Shown: positions 23,274-32,066 of the stretch, piece by piece
How the letters are laid out: each line of letters opens with the position of its first letter
Position numbering within the stretch: the stretch's first letter is position 1
Assembly: GCA_003343905.1 (NCBI GenBank)
Contig: QAKI01000016.1
Location: forward strand, 109,900-173,899
Length of the DNA stretch: 64,000 nucleotides
Direction: 5' to 3'
Origin: Subdoligranulum variabile
Lineage (GTDB): Bacteria; Bacillota; Clostridia; Oscillospirales; Ruminococcaceae
Notes under the pieces: generated by a model
What the model was told of the DNA's origin: nothing
Seen by the model: the letters and a program-made list of their open reading frames with translations, nothing else
The model's database searches: none
Program-made: the position numbers and the translations under genes

Positions 23274-23957
23274 TTATTTAGTTCCGTAACGGGCAGCCCC
23301 GTTCTCGACGATCAGATCCGGCTCCATGCGCAGGCCGGGGCGGCGGCCTTTCTGGGCCTCCACCAGGAACAGCCACGGCACGCTGTCCGCGCGCTGGCGC
23401 GCGAACGCCAGCCGCTTGGGTTCCAGCCGGGCGGCGCGCAGCGCGCAGAACACCTCGGCCAGTTGGTCGGGGCGCTGGCACAGCACAAAGCGCCCGCCCT
23501 CCCGCAAGGCGCGGGCGGCAGCGCCCACGGCGTCGGCCAGGGTGCAGGTGTCGGTATGGCGGGCGGCGGCGCGGGCCGGGTCGGGGCTGCGCGGCCCCGC
23601 CGTGAAGTAGGGCGGGTTGCAAGCCGCGAAGTCATACCGCCCCTGTTCCGGCCCGGCACGGCAGAAGGCGCGCACATCGGCGCACAGCGCCGTGATATGG
23701 GCGATGCCGTTTTCCCGCAGGGCGGCGGCGCACAGGGCACTGGCGGCGGGGTCCAGTTCCACCGCCGCGCAGGGGCCGCGGTGGCCCGCGTCATGCCAGG
23801 CCAGCGCCACGATGCCGCAGCCGCTGCACAGGTCCGCGGCCCGTTCCTGCGGGCGCGGGGCGGCGAAGCGGGCCAGCAGCAGCGCGTCGCTGCCAAAGCC
23901 CGCCCCCGGCGCGGTGAACACCCGCGTGCCGTGGTCCAGCGTTTCGGTCCGGTTCAT
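23274..23957 (-). CDS. TrmN6-like N6-adenine methyltransferase
   Basis: A 227-residue class I SAM methyltransferase. ADLCSGCGIVAL is the SAM-binding loop (residues about 41-52), AVELDPAA the acidic loop, and CNPPY near residue 113 the NPPY catalytic motif of N6-adenine or N5-glutamine methyltransferases. FTAPGAGFGSDALLLA at the front is shared with YfiC/TrmN6, which methylates A37 of tRNA1(Val). It overlaps the Nudix gene by four bases (ATGA at 23954-23957). The tRNA target is inferred from the family. Confidence 0.8.
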   Translation of the reverse strand: MNRTETLDHGTRVFTAPGAGFGSDALLLARFAAPRPQERAADLCSGCGIVALAWHDAGHRGPCAAVELDPAASALCAAALRENGIAHITALCADVRAFCRAGPEQGRYDFAACNPPYFTAGPRSPDPARAAARHTDTCTLADAVGAAARALREGGRFVLCQRPDQLAEVFCALRAARLEPKRLAFARQRADSVPWLFLVEAQKGRRPGLRMEPDLIVENGAARYGTK

Positions 23958-24493
23958 CGGCAGCCGTGCAGTTGGGCGTACTTCAGCAGGCCCACCTGGG
24001 TCTTGCTGTCCCGGATGGTGCCGTCCATGACCAGGCCCAGGGCTTTTTCAAAGGGCATCTTCACCACGTCGAGGAACTCGTCCTCGTCCAGGTGCTGCGC
24101 CGCCCGGTGCAGGCCGGTGGCTGCCCAGAGGTAGATGCGCTCGCTGTCGTAGCCCACGGTGGCGTACACCACGCCCAGATCCTCAAAGCGGTCGGCGGTC
24201 AGGCCGCATTCCTCGCTCAGTTCCCGCTTGGCGGCCTCGAAGGGGTCCTCCCCCGCTTCCAGCTTGCCCGCGGGCAGTTCCCAGATCTCCTCGCCCATGG
24301 CGTAGCGGAACTGGCGCACCATATAGACGTTGCCCTCGGCATCCACCGGCAGGATGCAGGCCCCGCCGTGGTGGTGGACCACCTCCCTTGTGCCGGTGTT
24401 CCCGTTTTCGAGCCGGACGGTGTCCAGCGTGACGCGGATCACCCGCCCGTTGAAGATCTCCTTGCTTTCCAGCATGGTCTCAGTATGCGGCAT
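23954..24493 (-). CDS. Nudix hydrolase, ADP-ribose pyrophosphatase type
   Basis: A 179-residue protein with a complete Nudix box, GKLEAGEDPF then EAAKRELSEECGL, at about residues 76-98 (Gx5Ex7REUxEExGU). WELPAG just ahead and the N-terminal strand region (IFNGRVIRVTLDTVRLENG) match NudF-type ADP-ribose diphosphatases, which clear ADP-ribose in the cytoplasm. AAAGGAGCG precedes the start. It heads a three-gene unit. Confidence 0.87.
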   Translation of the reverse strand: MPHTETMLESKEIFNGRVIRVTLDTVRLENGNTGTREVVHHHGGACILPVDAEGNVYMVRQFRYAMGEEIWELPAGKLEAGEDPFEAAKRELSEECGLTADRFEDLGVVYATVGYDSERIYLWAATGLHRAAQHLDEDEFLDVVKMPFEKALGLVMDGTIRDSKTQVGLLKYAQLHGCR

Positions 24494-24584
24494 GGTAAGA
24501 CGCTCCTTTTCATCTGGCTGAATCCTGTGCCCTCTATTGTACCGCAGCGCGCGGCCGGAATCAACCGCGTGCGGAAGGATTTTT

Positions 24585-24632
24585 GCGCAAAAATGCCGGA
24601 ACGGGGCCTGCCCTGCGGCAGACCCCGTCCCG
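24585..24632 (-). terminator. Terminator of the pst-phoU operon
   Basis: Stem ACGGGGTCTGCC / GGCAGGCCCCGT with GC-rich flanks, followed on the minus strand by CATTTTTGCG. It lies about 80 bases after the phoU stop. The remainder of 24494-24709 shows no gene. Confidence 0.75.
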
Positions 24633-24709
24633 GTCGGTATAGGAAAATAAGGGAATGGTAAAGTAAACGGCCGGTCCCTGGCCCGCGGGGCGATACCCCT
24701 TTTGACCGA

Positions 24710-25396
24710 TCAAACGATCTTGCGCGATTTATGCACGCCGGTCTTGAGGAATTCCACCCATTCGGCCACGTTGACGGCGTGGTCGCCCAGGCGTTCCAGA
24801 TACTTCGTGATCATGAACAGGTCCAGGGCGGTCTCGGCGTCCGTGGGGTGGGCGGCGATGTACTGCGCGATCTCGCCGCTGATCTTGCGGAACATGGCGT
24901 CGCATTCATCGTCCTTGGCGATGACCTGGGCCGCCATCGAAAGATCGACCTGCACATAGGCGCCGATCGAATCCTTGACCATGCGCAGCGCCACCTGGCC
25001 CATTTTGTCCAGGTCCTCCATCACGCCGACGCCGCGCGCCCCTTCGGGGTGCAGGTGGAGCGTGATCTCGGCAATATCGCTGGCCTGGTCCGCGATGCGT
25101 TCGATGTCGGTGACCATCTTCAGCGCGGTCGAAACCTTGCGCAGATCGCCCGCCACCGGCTGCTGGCGCAGGAACAGCGTCAGGCAGCGGTGCTCGATCT
25201 CATGCTCGGCGGCGTCGATCTCGTTGTCGCGGGCCACCACGCTGCGGGCCAGTTCCACATCGCCGGTGCGCAGGGCGGTCATGGCGCTCTCGATGGCGCT
25301 GCCCGCCGCATGGCCCATGCGGGCCAGCATGGTATCCAGTTCCAAAAGCTCCGCGTCATATTCCTTGCGGCTGCTGTACGGCATATTCATAGGCAT
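24710..25396 (-). CDS. phoU: Phosphate transport regulator PhoU
   Basis: A 228-residue all-helical protein with two PhoU repeats. Each has the E/DxxxD metal-binding pattern: RDNEIDAAEHEIEHRC and DIERIADQASDIAE in the first, KDDECDAMFRKIS and KYLERLGDHAVNVAEW in the second. PhoU links Pst transport to the PhoR kinase and keeps it quiet when phosphate is plentiful. GGAAGGAGC precedes the chosen ATG; an ATG two codons later is possible. It is the last gene of the pst operon. Confidence 0.95.
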   Translation of the reverse strand: MPMNMPYSSRKEYDAELLELDTMLARMGHAAGSAIESAMTALRTGDVELARSVVARDNEIDAAEHEIEHRCLTLFLRQQPVAGDLRKVSTALKMVTDIERIADQASDIAEITLHLHPEGARGVGVMEDLDKMGQVALRMVKDSIGAYVQVDLSMAAQVIAKDDECDAMFRKISGEIAQYIAAHPTDAETALDLFMITKYLERLGDHAVNVAEWVEFLKTGVHKSRKIV

Positions 25397-25413
25397 AGTC
25401 TGCTCCTTCCTGA

Positions 25414-26166
25414 TCAGCCGAAACGGCCGGAGATGTAATCCTCGGTGCGTTTGTCCACGGGGGTCGAGAACACCTGCTCGGTGGGGCCCATCTCGACCAG
25501 TTCGCCCAGCAGGAAGAAGGCCGTCTTGTCCGAGATACGGGCCGCCTGCTGCATATTGTGGGTCACGATGACGATCGTGTAATTTTTCTTGAGTTCCAGG
25601 GCCAGTTCCTCGACCTTGGACGTGGAGATGGGGTCCAGGGCGGAAGTCGGCTCGTCCATGAGCAGGACCTCCGGCTCCACGGCCAGGGCACGGGCGATGC
25701 AAAGGCGCTGCTGCTGGCCGCCGGACATGCCCAGCGCGCTCTTGTTCAGGCGGTCCTTCACCTCGTCCCAGATGGCCGCGCCGCGCAGGCTCTTCTCGAC
25801 GATGTCGTCCAGTTCGCTCTTTTTGCGCACGCCGTGGATACGCGGGCCGTAGGCGATGTTGTCATAGATGGACATCGGGAAGGGGTTTGCCTTCTGAAAG
25901 ACCATGCCCACGCGACGGCGCAGCACGTTGACGTCCATTTTATCTTTATAGATGTCCACGCCGTCCAGCTTGATCTCGCCCGAAATGCGGCACCCGTCCA
26001 CCAGGTCGTTCATGCGGTTGAGCGTTTTCAGAAAGGTGGATTTGCCGCAGCCCGACGGGCCGATGAAGGCGGTGATCTCCTTTTCCGCGATGTTCATGTT
26101 CACATCTTTCAGGGCGTGGAAATTGCCGTAATACAGATCCAAATGACTGACTGAATATTTATCCAT
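25414..26166 (-). CDS. pstB: Phosphate ABC transporter ATP-binding protein
   Basis: A 250-residue ABC ATPase. Walker A is GPSGCGKST at about residues 33-41, the signature is LGMSGGQQQRL, and Walker B is VLLMDEPTSALDP. The opening LDLYYGNFHALKDVNMNI and the ending TEDYISGRFG are PstB hallmarks. It powers the PstCA channel. It sits between pstA and phoU in the usual order. Confidence 0.97.
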   Translation of the reverse strand: MDKYSVSHLDLYYGNFHALKDVNMNIAEKEITAFIGPSGCGKSTFLKTLNRMNDLVDGCRISGEIKLDGVDIYKDKMDVNVLRRRVGMVFQKANPFPMSIYDNIAYGPRIHGVRKKSELDDIVEKSLRGAAIWDEVKDRLNKSALGMSGGQQQRLCIARALAVEPEVLLMDEPTSALDPISTSKVEELALELKKNYTIVIVTHNMQQAARISDKTAFFLLGELVEMGPTEQVFSTPVDKRTEDYISGRFG

Positions 26167-26204
26167 CGTTCGTAGTTTCCTTCCTCGTAGTCACAGCCGG
26201 CGGA

Positions 26205-27086
26205 TCAGACGCCGCTGGCCTTTCTGCTCATTCTGCGGCTCACATAGCGCGCCAGCAGGCTGAAGGCGAACACCAGCAGCACCAACACGGCGGCAGAGAA
26301 GTTTGCGATCTCGGTAGAATTGGCGTACAGGCTGCCCTCGGTGCGCAGGGTCCAGATATGCAGGGCCAGGGTCTCGCCGGGGCGCAGCGGGTTCAGCGGG
26401 CAGGTGGGCGAGAAGATGTTCCAGTTGGACCAGTTGATGTTGGTGCTCTGGCCCGCCGTGTACAGCAGGGCGGCCGCTTCACCAAAGCCGCGCCCCGCCG
26501 CCAGGATGACGCCGGTGATGATGCGCCCCACACAGGCCGGCAGCAGCACATGCACGATGGTCTGCCAGTGGGTGGTGCCCAGGGCCAGGCCGCCCTCGCG
26601 GTAGCTGGCGGGCAGCGCGCGGAAGGCGTCCTCGGTGGTGGTGGCGATCAGCGGCAGGCAGAGGATCGACACGGCGCCCGCGCCCGCCAGCAGGTTCCAG
26701 GTGGCGCCGGTCATCAGCAGAAAGACCAGGTAGCCGAACAGGCCCACCACGATGGAAGGCAGCGAGGACAGCGTCTCGATACAGATGCGGATGAAGCGGG
26801 TCAGCCGGCCGGGCTTGGCGTATTCGGCCATATAGATGCCGGCGGCCACGCCCAGCGGCACGCAGATGACAAGAGAGAGGAAAACCAGATAGAGGGTGTT
26901 GAACAGCTGGTTGCCGATGCCGGTGCGGTCAAAGGCCAGGAAGCTGAGGTCCATATCCGCAAAGCCCTTGATGACGATATAGCCGACCAGGGCCACCAGC
27001 AGCAGGACGAAGAAGCCGCCCACGCCGTAGAACACGGCGGTCATGATCTGATCGCTCAGACGGGAACGGGATGCACGGGCTTTCAT
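26205..27086 (-). CDS. pstA: Phosphate ABC transporter permease PstA
   Basis: A 293-residue permease with about six membrane segments and the binding-protein-dependent transport loop ALGTTHWQTIVHVLLPA that contacts PstB. GIYMAEYAK and SSLPSIVVGLFGY are PstA/PstC signature regions. It overlaps pstC by ATGA (27083-27086), as expected for partners made in equal amounts. Confidence 0.95.
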   Translation of the reverse strand: MKARASRSRLSDQIMTAVFYGVGGFFVLLLVALVGYIVIKGFADMDLSFLAFDRTGIGNQLFNTLYLVFLSLVICVPLGVAAGIYMAEYAKPGRLTRFIRICIETLSSLPSIVVGLFGYLVFLLMTGATWNLLAGAGAVSILCLPLIATTTEDAFRALPASYREGGLALGTTHWQTIVHVLLPACVGRIITGVILAAGRGFGEAAALLYTAGQSTNINWSNWNIFSPTCPLNPLRPGETLALHIWTLRTEGSLYANSTEIANFSAAVLVLLVFAFSLLARYVSRRMSRKASGV

Positions 27087-28075
27087 TTGTCAGCCGCCTC
27101 CTTTCTGCCGCTGATGAAGTGGATGAGGACGATGAACAGCATCGAGATCAGCAGCAGCAACAGCGCCATGGACCACAGGGCCATGTTGTGCTCGCTGCCG
27201 TTCGCCGTATTGCCCATGTCCGAGGCAATGGCGGAAGTCAGGTTGGTGGTGGGAGAGAGCAGCCCGTCCGGGAAGGCGCGCGTTTTGCCGATGACCATGG
27301 CCACGGCCAGTGCTTCGCCAAAGGCGCGGGACAGGCCCAGCACGACGCCGGTGACGATGCCGGGCAGCGCCGCGGGCACCATGACCTTATAGATGGCCTG
27401 CCAGCGGGTGGAACCCAGCCCGTAGGACGCTTCGCGGTACATGGCGGGCACGCCGCGGATGGCATCCGCCGAAACGGTGGTGATCGTGGGGGCGATCATG
27501 ACCGCCAGCACGATGGACGCCGCCAGCACCGAGTAGCCGCCCATCGGGGCGTTGAAAACGTCCCGCACAAAGGGCACCAGGATCGTCAGGCCCACCCAGC
27601 CGTACACGACGGAGGGGATGCCCGCGAAGATCTCGATGGTCGGCTGGATCAGCGTGGAGCCCAGCTTGGGCGAGATCTCGGTGATGAACACGGCGGCCGC
27701 CAGGCTGAACGGCGCGGCGATCAGCAGCGCCAGGCCGCAGGTGACCAGCGAACCGAAGATGAAGATGGCCGCGCCGACGGCGCCGCCCCCCTGGGAACCG
27801 CTGTCCGACGGGCTCCATTCCGCCGAGAACAGGAACTCGCCCACGCTGTGCCCGAACACGGTAAAAGTACCGACGCCCTTATAGACCAGGAATGCGCCGA
27901 TGGCGATGGTCAAAACGATGATGAACAGCCCGCAGAACGTCACGATGCTGCGCCCCAGGTACTCCTTGCGGAACATATGCGGCTTGGGGTCCCTGCCCGC
28001 GCCGCGGGCCGGCACATTGATCTGCTGCACAGGTTCGCTCCTTTCCTGCTGCGGGGCCGTGGTGGTTTGCGCCAT
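27083..28075 (-). CDS. pstC: Phosphate ABC transporter permease PstC
   Basis: A 330-residue permease. About 35 hydrophilic residues precede the first membrane segment; six segments follow. FAGIPSVVYGWVGL and the coupling loop GLGSTRWQAIYKVMVPAALPG identify PstC. It is separated from pstS by 132 bases holding a hairpin, so its expression is probably lower than that of pstS. Confidence 0.95.
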   Translation of the reverse strand: MAQTTTAPQQERSEPVQQINVPARGAGRDPKPHMFRKEYLGRSIVTFCGLFIIVLTIAIGAFLVYKGVGTFTVFGHSVGEFLFSAEWSPSDSGSQGGGAVGAAIFIFGSLVTCGLALLIAAPFSLAAAVFITEISPKLGSTLIQPTIEIFAGIPSVVYGWVGLTILVPFVRDVFNAPMGGYSVLAASIVLAVMIAPTITTVSADAIRGVPAMYREASYGLGSTRWQAIYKVMVPAALPGIVTGVVLGLSRAFGEALAVAMVIGKTRAFPDGLLSPTTNLTSAIASDMGNTANGSEHNMALWSMALLLLLISMLFIVLIHFISGRKEAADK

Positions 28076-28142
28076 ACTGCTATTGCCCTCCCATTACTTT
28101 CCTATCAATACGACCAATTTTTTCTCAGATTTTTCTCAGAAA

Positions 28143-28169
28143 AGCCGGGCAGATCGCTCTGCCCGGCTT
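28143..28169 (-). terminator. Intercistronic hairpin between pstS and pstC
   Basis: A perfect stem AGCCGGGCAGA / TCTGCCCGGCT followed on the minus strand by TTTCTGAG. It is likely a partial terminator or mRNA-stabilising end that gives more PstS than permease, a known arrangement in pst operons. Confidence 0.7.
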
Positions 28170-28207
28170 GCGGCTGCTGTGAACAGCGGCCTGATGGGAC
28201 TTGTTTC

Positions 28208-29164
28208 TCAGCCCTCGTGCGCGGCGATGGCTTCATCGCTCATCTGGGCGGTGACGCCGTAGCCCAGGGCCTCGATCTCGCTGGCGAACTCGTCGCCCAT
28301 CATGTAGTTGATGAACGCCTGGGCAGCCTCGCTGCCTTCGCCGTTGGTGTACATGTGCTCATAGCCCCAGACCGGGTAGGTACCGTTGTAGGTATTTTCC
28401 AGCGTGGGCGCAACGCCGTCGATGGAAACGGTCTGCACATCGTCATTGTTCAGCACATAGGGCAGCGCAACATAGCCGATGGCGCCGGGGTTCTGCTGCA
28501 CGTTCTGCAGCAGCGTGCCGGAGTCGTCGGTCTCCAGCGCGGCGTTGGAGGCTTCCTCCGCGCCGTCCAGCGCCCACTCCTTGAACAGGGCGCGGGTGCC
28601 GGAGGAGCTGGGACGGGTCACCAGGATGATGGGCTCGTCCGGGCCGCCGACCTCGCTCCAGTTGGTGATCTCGGCGGTGAAGATGCCCTTCAGTTCGTCC
28701 TTGGTCAGGTCGGTGATGCCCACGTCCTTGTTGACGACGGCAGCCATCGTGACGGTGCAGACGCGGTGGTCCACCAGCGTGGCGGCCACATCAGCGTCCA
28801 GCTTTTCTTCCGCGAACACGTCGGAGTTGCCGATGTCCACGGTGCCGTCGGCGACCTGCTGCAGGCCGGTGCCGGAGCCGCCGCCGTTGACGGTGACGGA
28901 GCAGTCAGGGTTGACGGCGTTGAAGGCGTCGGCCGCAGCCTGCGCCAGAGGCTGCAGGGCAGAAGAACCGGAAGCGGTCACCGTGCCGGAGACGCTGGCG
29001 CCTTCGCTGGTGGCAGTGCTCTCGCTGGAAGCGGTGCTGGAGGAAGCGGTGCTGCCGCTGGAAGCCGTGCTGGAGCTGGAGCCGGAGGTGGAACCGCCGC
29101 AGGCAGCCAGGCTCAGGGCCATCGCCGCAGCCAGGACAGAGGCAACAACAGATTTGCGTTTCAT
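28208..29164 (-). CDS. pstS: Phosphate-binding lipoprotein PstS
   Basis: A 318-residue lipoprotein. The signal peptide ends in LSLAAC, with the lipid-attached Cys at residue 22, followed by a Ser/Thr-rich linker to about residue 60. The binding domain has GSSALQPLAQAAADAF, NGGGSGTGLQQVADG and RPSSSGTRALFKEW, which hold the phosphate-coordinating Ser/Thr/Arg residues. It is the first gene of the pst operon, downstream of a Pho-box array. Confidence 0.96.
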   Translation of the reverse strand: MKRKSVVASVLAAAMALSLAACGGSTSGSSSSTASSGSTASSSTASSESTATSEGASVSGTVTASGSSALQPLAQAAADAFNAVNPDCSVTVNGGGSGTGLQQVADGTVDIGNSDVFAEEKLDADVAATLVDHRVCTVTMAAVVNKDVGITDLTKDELKGIFTAEITNWSEVGGPDEPIILVTRPSSSGTRALFKEWALDGAEEASNAALETDDSGTLLQNVQQNPGAIGYVALPYVLNNDDVQTVSIDGVAPTLENTYNGTYPVWGYEHMYTNGEGSEAAQAFINYMMGDEFASEIEALGYGVTAQMSDEAIAAHEG

Positions 29165-29244
29165 AAACTTTCTTCTCCCTTTTTACCAAATATTCAAAAC
29201 GGTTTTTGGTGATTTTGCGCTCCCTTGCGTCCGGGAGCATCCCT

Positions 29245-29362
29245 ATTGTACCGCGGCCGGGGGGCGGCTATCGACCATGGTGCGGTACAATTTGCGTAAA
29301 AGTTCCGCAAAGGGCGCGGCCCGTCTGCAAAGAAAACGTAAAATCCGTAAAGGAAATGTAAA
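29245..29362 (-). promoter_or_regulatory. Pho-box array and promoter region of pstS
   Basis: On the minus strand six TTTACA-like hexamers are seen: TTTACA at 29357-29362, TTTACG at 29346-29351 and 29337-29342, TTTGCA at 29326-29331, TTTGCG at 29306-29311 and TTTACG at 29295-29300. Most steps are 11 bases, as in B. subtilis PhoP boxes. A TACAAT -10 (29245-29250) lies about 81 bases before the start codon. Phosphate control by the PhoB-type regulator encoded next door is inferred. Confidence 0.75.
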
Positions 29363-29419
29363 GCGCCCCGCCCGGCGGCAGAAGCCGGAAAGGGCGCGGC
29401 GCGGGCCCCGGGCGGCCAC

Positions 29420-29486
29420 TTTACACGGATTTTACAAATCCTTTACGGTTCCCTGCTGGCGCGGCGGCCCCCTTTTCCTTTATAAT
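29420..29486 (+). promoter_or_regulatory. Pho boxes and promoter of the Na/Pi cotransporter-phoBR operon
   Basis: Three direct repeats TTTACA (29420-29425), TTTACA (29431-29436) and TTTACG (29442-29447) are spaced exactly 11 bases apart. A perfect TATAAT -10 follows at 29481-29486, with no recognisable -35, as expected for an activator-dependent promoter. The phosphate uptake gene and its regulators would thus be autoregulated. Confidence 0.78.
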
Positions 29487-29561
29487 GAAAGACGGTATAG
29501 GGCGCGGCGCGGCCGCGCGGTTTTTACAAAAAAACAAAATAAGAGAATGGATGGTCCCTGT

Positions 29562-31370
29562 ATGAGTATCTTCAATGTATTCGCATTGCTGGGCGGCCTG
29601 GCCATGTTCCTGTACGGCATGGACGTGATGGGCAAAAGCCTGGAACAGACCGCCGGCAGCAAACTGCAGGTCATTTTGAGCAAGATGACCTCCAGCCCGC
29701 TGCGCGGGCTGCTGCTGGGCCTGGTAGTCACCGCCGTGATCCAGTCCAGTTCCGCCACCACGGTCATGGTGGTGGGCTTCGTCAACTCCGGCCTGATGAA
29801 CCTGTATCAGGCGGTGGGCGTCATCATGGGCGCCAACGTAGGCACCACCGTCACCTCCTGGCTGCTGAGCCTGACCGGCCTGCAGGGCGAGAGCTTCCTG
29901 ATCCAGATGCTCAGCCCCAACGCCTGGGCCCCGCTGCTGGGCTTTGTTGGCATTGCGCTGTTCATGTTCGGCAAGGAGCGCCACAAGGGCGTGGGCCAGA
30001 TCTTCCTGGGCTTTTCCATCCTGATGACCGGCATGAACGTCATGAGCGACGCCACCGCCCCCCTGGCCGACGCGCCCTGGTTCGGCGACCTGTTCCTGGC
30101 CTTCACCAACCCGGTGTTGGGCGTGCTGGTGGGCGCGCTGCTCACGGCCATCATCCAGTCCTCCTCCGCCTCGGTCGGCATCCTGCAGGCGCTGTCCCTC
30201 TCGACGGGGGCGGTATCGGTGGCGGCGGCCATGCCCATCATCATGGGCCAGAACATCGGCACCTGCGTCACGGCGCTGCTCTCCTCCGCCGGTGCGAACA
30301 AGAACGCCCGCCGCACCGCCATGATCCACCTGTATTTCAACATCATCGGCACCGCGGTGTTCCTGACCGGCTTCTACGCGCTGAACTCGGTGTTCCACTT
30401 CGCCTTCTATCATGACCAGGCCAACGCCTTCAACATCGCCATCATCCACACGGTGTTCAACCTGACCACCACGGCGATCCTGCTGCCCTTCAACCGGCTG
30501 CTGGTCAAGCTGGCTGTGCTGACCGTGCCCGACGACAAAGAGCCGGAGCACACCACCCTGCTGGACGAGCGTCTGCTCACCACCCCCACGGTGGCGGTCA
30601 ACCGCGCCATGCTGGTGGGCAGCGACATGGCCGAAGTCTGCCGCACCTCGCTGCTGCAGGCCATGGCCACCACCCGCAAATGGGATGACGCCCTGGCCGA
30701 CGAGGTCCGCCGCAAGGAGGACGCCGTCGACCACTACGAGGACGCCCTGGGCACCTATCTGGTGCAGCTTTCCGGCCGGCCGCTGAGCCAGACGGACAAC
30801 CGCACCATCAACACGCTGCTGCACACCATCGGCGACTTTGAGCGCATCTCCGACCATTCGGTGAATATGCTGGACACCGCCGCCGAGATCCGCGACAAAA
30901 ACATCCGCTTCAGCCCCGAAGCACTGGAGGACCTGGGCGTGCTGGAATCCGCCGTGCAGGACATCGTGAACCGCACGGTGGACGCCTTCCAGAAGCATGA
31001 CTGCTACGCCGCCGGCAAGATCGAACCGCTGGAAGAAGTGGTGGACGGGCTGGTGCGCGAGGTCAAGACCCGCCACATCGCCCGCCTGCAGGCCGGCACC
31101 TGCACGATCGAATACGGCTTTGTGCTGGACGACCTGCTGACCACCTACGAGCGCATCGCAGACCACTGCTCCAACATTGCGGTGGCGATGATCGAAGTGG
31201 CGGACGACAAGTTCGACACCCACGAATACCTCAACTGGCTCAAGAGCGGCGGCAGCATGAAGTTTGAACAACGCTACGAAAAATACCGCGGCCGCTACAC
31301 CTTCCACGAGGGCGCCGAACCCGCCCCCGCGCTGGCAGGCGCCGGCACCGATACCGAAAAGGAGTCCTGA
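29562..31370 (+). CDS. Na/Pi cotransporter family protein with C-terminal PhoU domain
   Basis: A 602-residue protein. Residues 1 to about 310 form the NptA-type sodium-phosphate cotransporter, with the duplicated QSSSATTVMVVGF and QSSSASVGILQAL motifs that line the phosphate site. Residues about 345-560 are a PhoU-like helical domain with DFERISDHSVNM and TYERIADHCSNIA metal-binding motifs. The ATG giving MSIFNVFALLGGL fits the family; an in-frame ATG 15 bases upstream is possible because neither has a strong ribosome site. It gives a second phosphate uptake route beside Pst. Confidence 0.93.
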   Translation: MSIFNVFALLGGLAMFLYGMDVMGKSLEQTAGSKLQVILSKMTSSPLRGLLLGLVVTAVIQSSSATTVMVVGFVNSGLMNLYQAVGVIMGANVGTTVTSWLLSLTGLQGESFLIQMLSPNAWAPLLGFVGIALFMFGKERHKGVGQIFLGFSILMTGMNVMSDATAPLADAPWFGDLFLAFTNPVLGVLVGALLTAIIQSSSASVGILQALSLSTGAVSVAAAMPIIMGQNIGTCVTALLSSAGANKNARRTAMIHLYFNIIGTAVFLTGFYALNSVFHFAFYHDQANAFNIAIIHTVFNLTTTAILLPFNRLLVKLAVLTVPDDKEPEHTTLLDERLLTTPTVAVNRAMLVGSDMAEVCRTSLLQAMATTRKWDDALADEVRRKEDAVDHYEDALGTYLVQLSGRPLSQTDNRTINTLLHTIGDFERISDHSVNMLDTAAEIRDKNIRFSPEALEDLGVLESAVQDIVNRTVDAFQKHDCYAAGKIEPLEEVVDGLVREVKTRHIARLQAGTCTIEYGFVLDDLLTTYERIADHCSNIAVAMIEVADDKFDTHEYLNWLKSGGSMKFEQRYEKYRGRYTFHEGAEPAPALAGAGTDTEKES

Positions 31371-31373
31371 TCC

Positions 31374-32066
31374 ATGATCTATATCGTCGAAGACGACGCC
31401 AGCATCCGTGAGCTGGAACAGTACGCCCTGCAGACCAGCGGCTACGAGGCCAAAGGCTGCGAGGACGGGGCCAGCTTTTGGGCCGCCGTGCGCACCGCCC
31501 CGCCGGAACTGGCGATCCTGGATGTGATGCTGCCCGACGAGGACGGCTACCAGATCCTGGCGCGGCTGCGCGCCGACCCGGCCACCCGCGCGATCCCGGT
31601 CATTATGGTCACCGCCAAGACCAGCGAGATCGACGTGGTGAAGGGGCTGGACCACGGCGCCGACGATTACCTGTGCAAACCCTTCGGCATCATGGAATTC
31701 ATCTCCCGCGTGAAGGCCGTGCTGCGCCGGGCGGCAGCCGCCGCCCCGGCCGCCGCGCCCCAGACCCTGAGCTTCGGCCCCATCGTGCTGGACGATGTGT
31801 CCCGCACGGTCCGGGTGGACGGCACGCCGGTGGAGCTGACCTTCAAAGAATACGCGCTGCTGCACCTGTTCCTGGAACACCCTGAACAGGTGCTGGCCCG
31901 CGAACGCATCATGAAAGAAGTGTGGGACACCGACGACCTGCTGGAATCCCGCACCATCGACATGCACGTGCGCACGCTGCGCCAAAAACTCGGCCCCGCC
32001 GGGGAGTCCATCCGCACGGTGCGCAAGGTGGGCTACAAACTGAGCACGGAGGGCGCCGATGAGTGA
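31374..32066 (+). CDS. PhoB/PhoP-type response regulator
   Basis: A 230-residue OmpR-family regulator. The receiver has the acidic pair EDD at the start, phospho-acceptor Asp in LAILDVMLPDEDGY (about residue 50), VTAKTS and the conserved Lys in CKPFG. A short Ala/Pro linker leads to a winged-helix DNA-binding domain (LTFKEYALLHLF to VRTLRQKLG and VRKVGYKL). It starts four bases after the cotransporter gene and overlaps the kinase gene by eight. By position it should bind the Pho boxes of the divergon. Confidence 0.92.
   Translation: MIYIVEDDASIRELEQYALQTSGYEAKGCEDGASFWAAVRTAPPELAILDVMLPDEDGYQILARLRADPATRAIPVIMVTAKTSEIDVVKGLDHGADDYLCKPFGIMEFISRVKAVLRRAAAAAPAAAPQTLSFGPIVLDDVSRTVRVDGTPVELTFKEYALLHLFLEHPEQVLARERIMKEVWDTDDLLESRTIDMHVRTLRQKLGPAGESIRTVRKVGYKLSTEGADE

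Noticed and set aside
28479..29561. Long plus-strand frame ahead of the Na/Pi cotransporter
   Set aside because: It lies antisense to pstS and crosses the divergent Pho control region; the cotransporter fold begins only at 29562.
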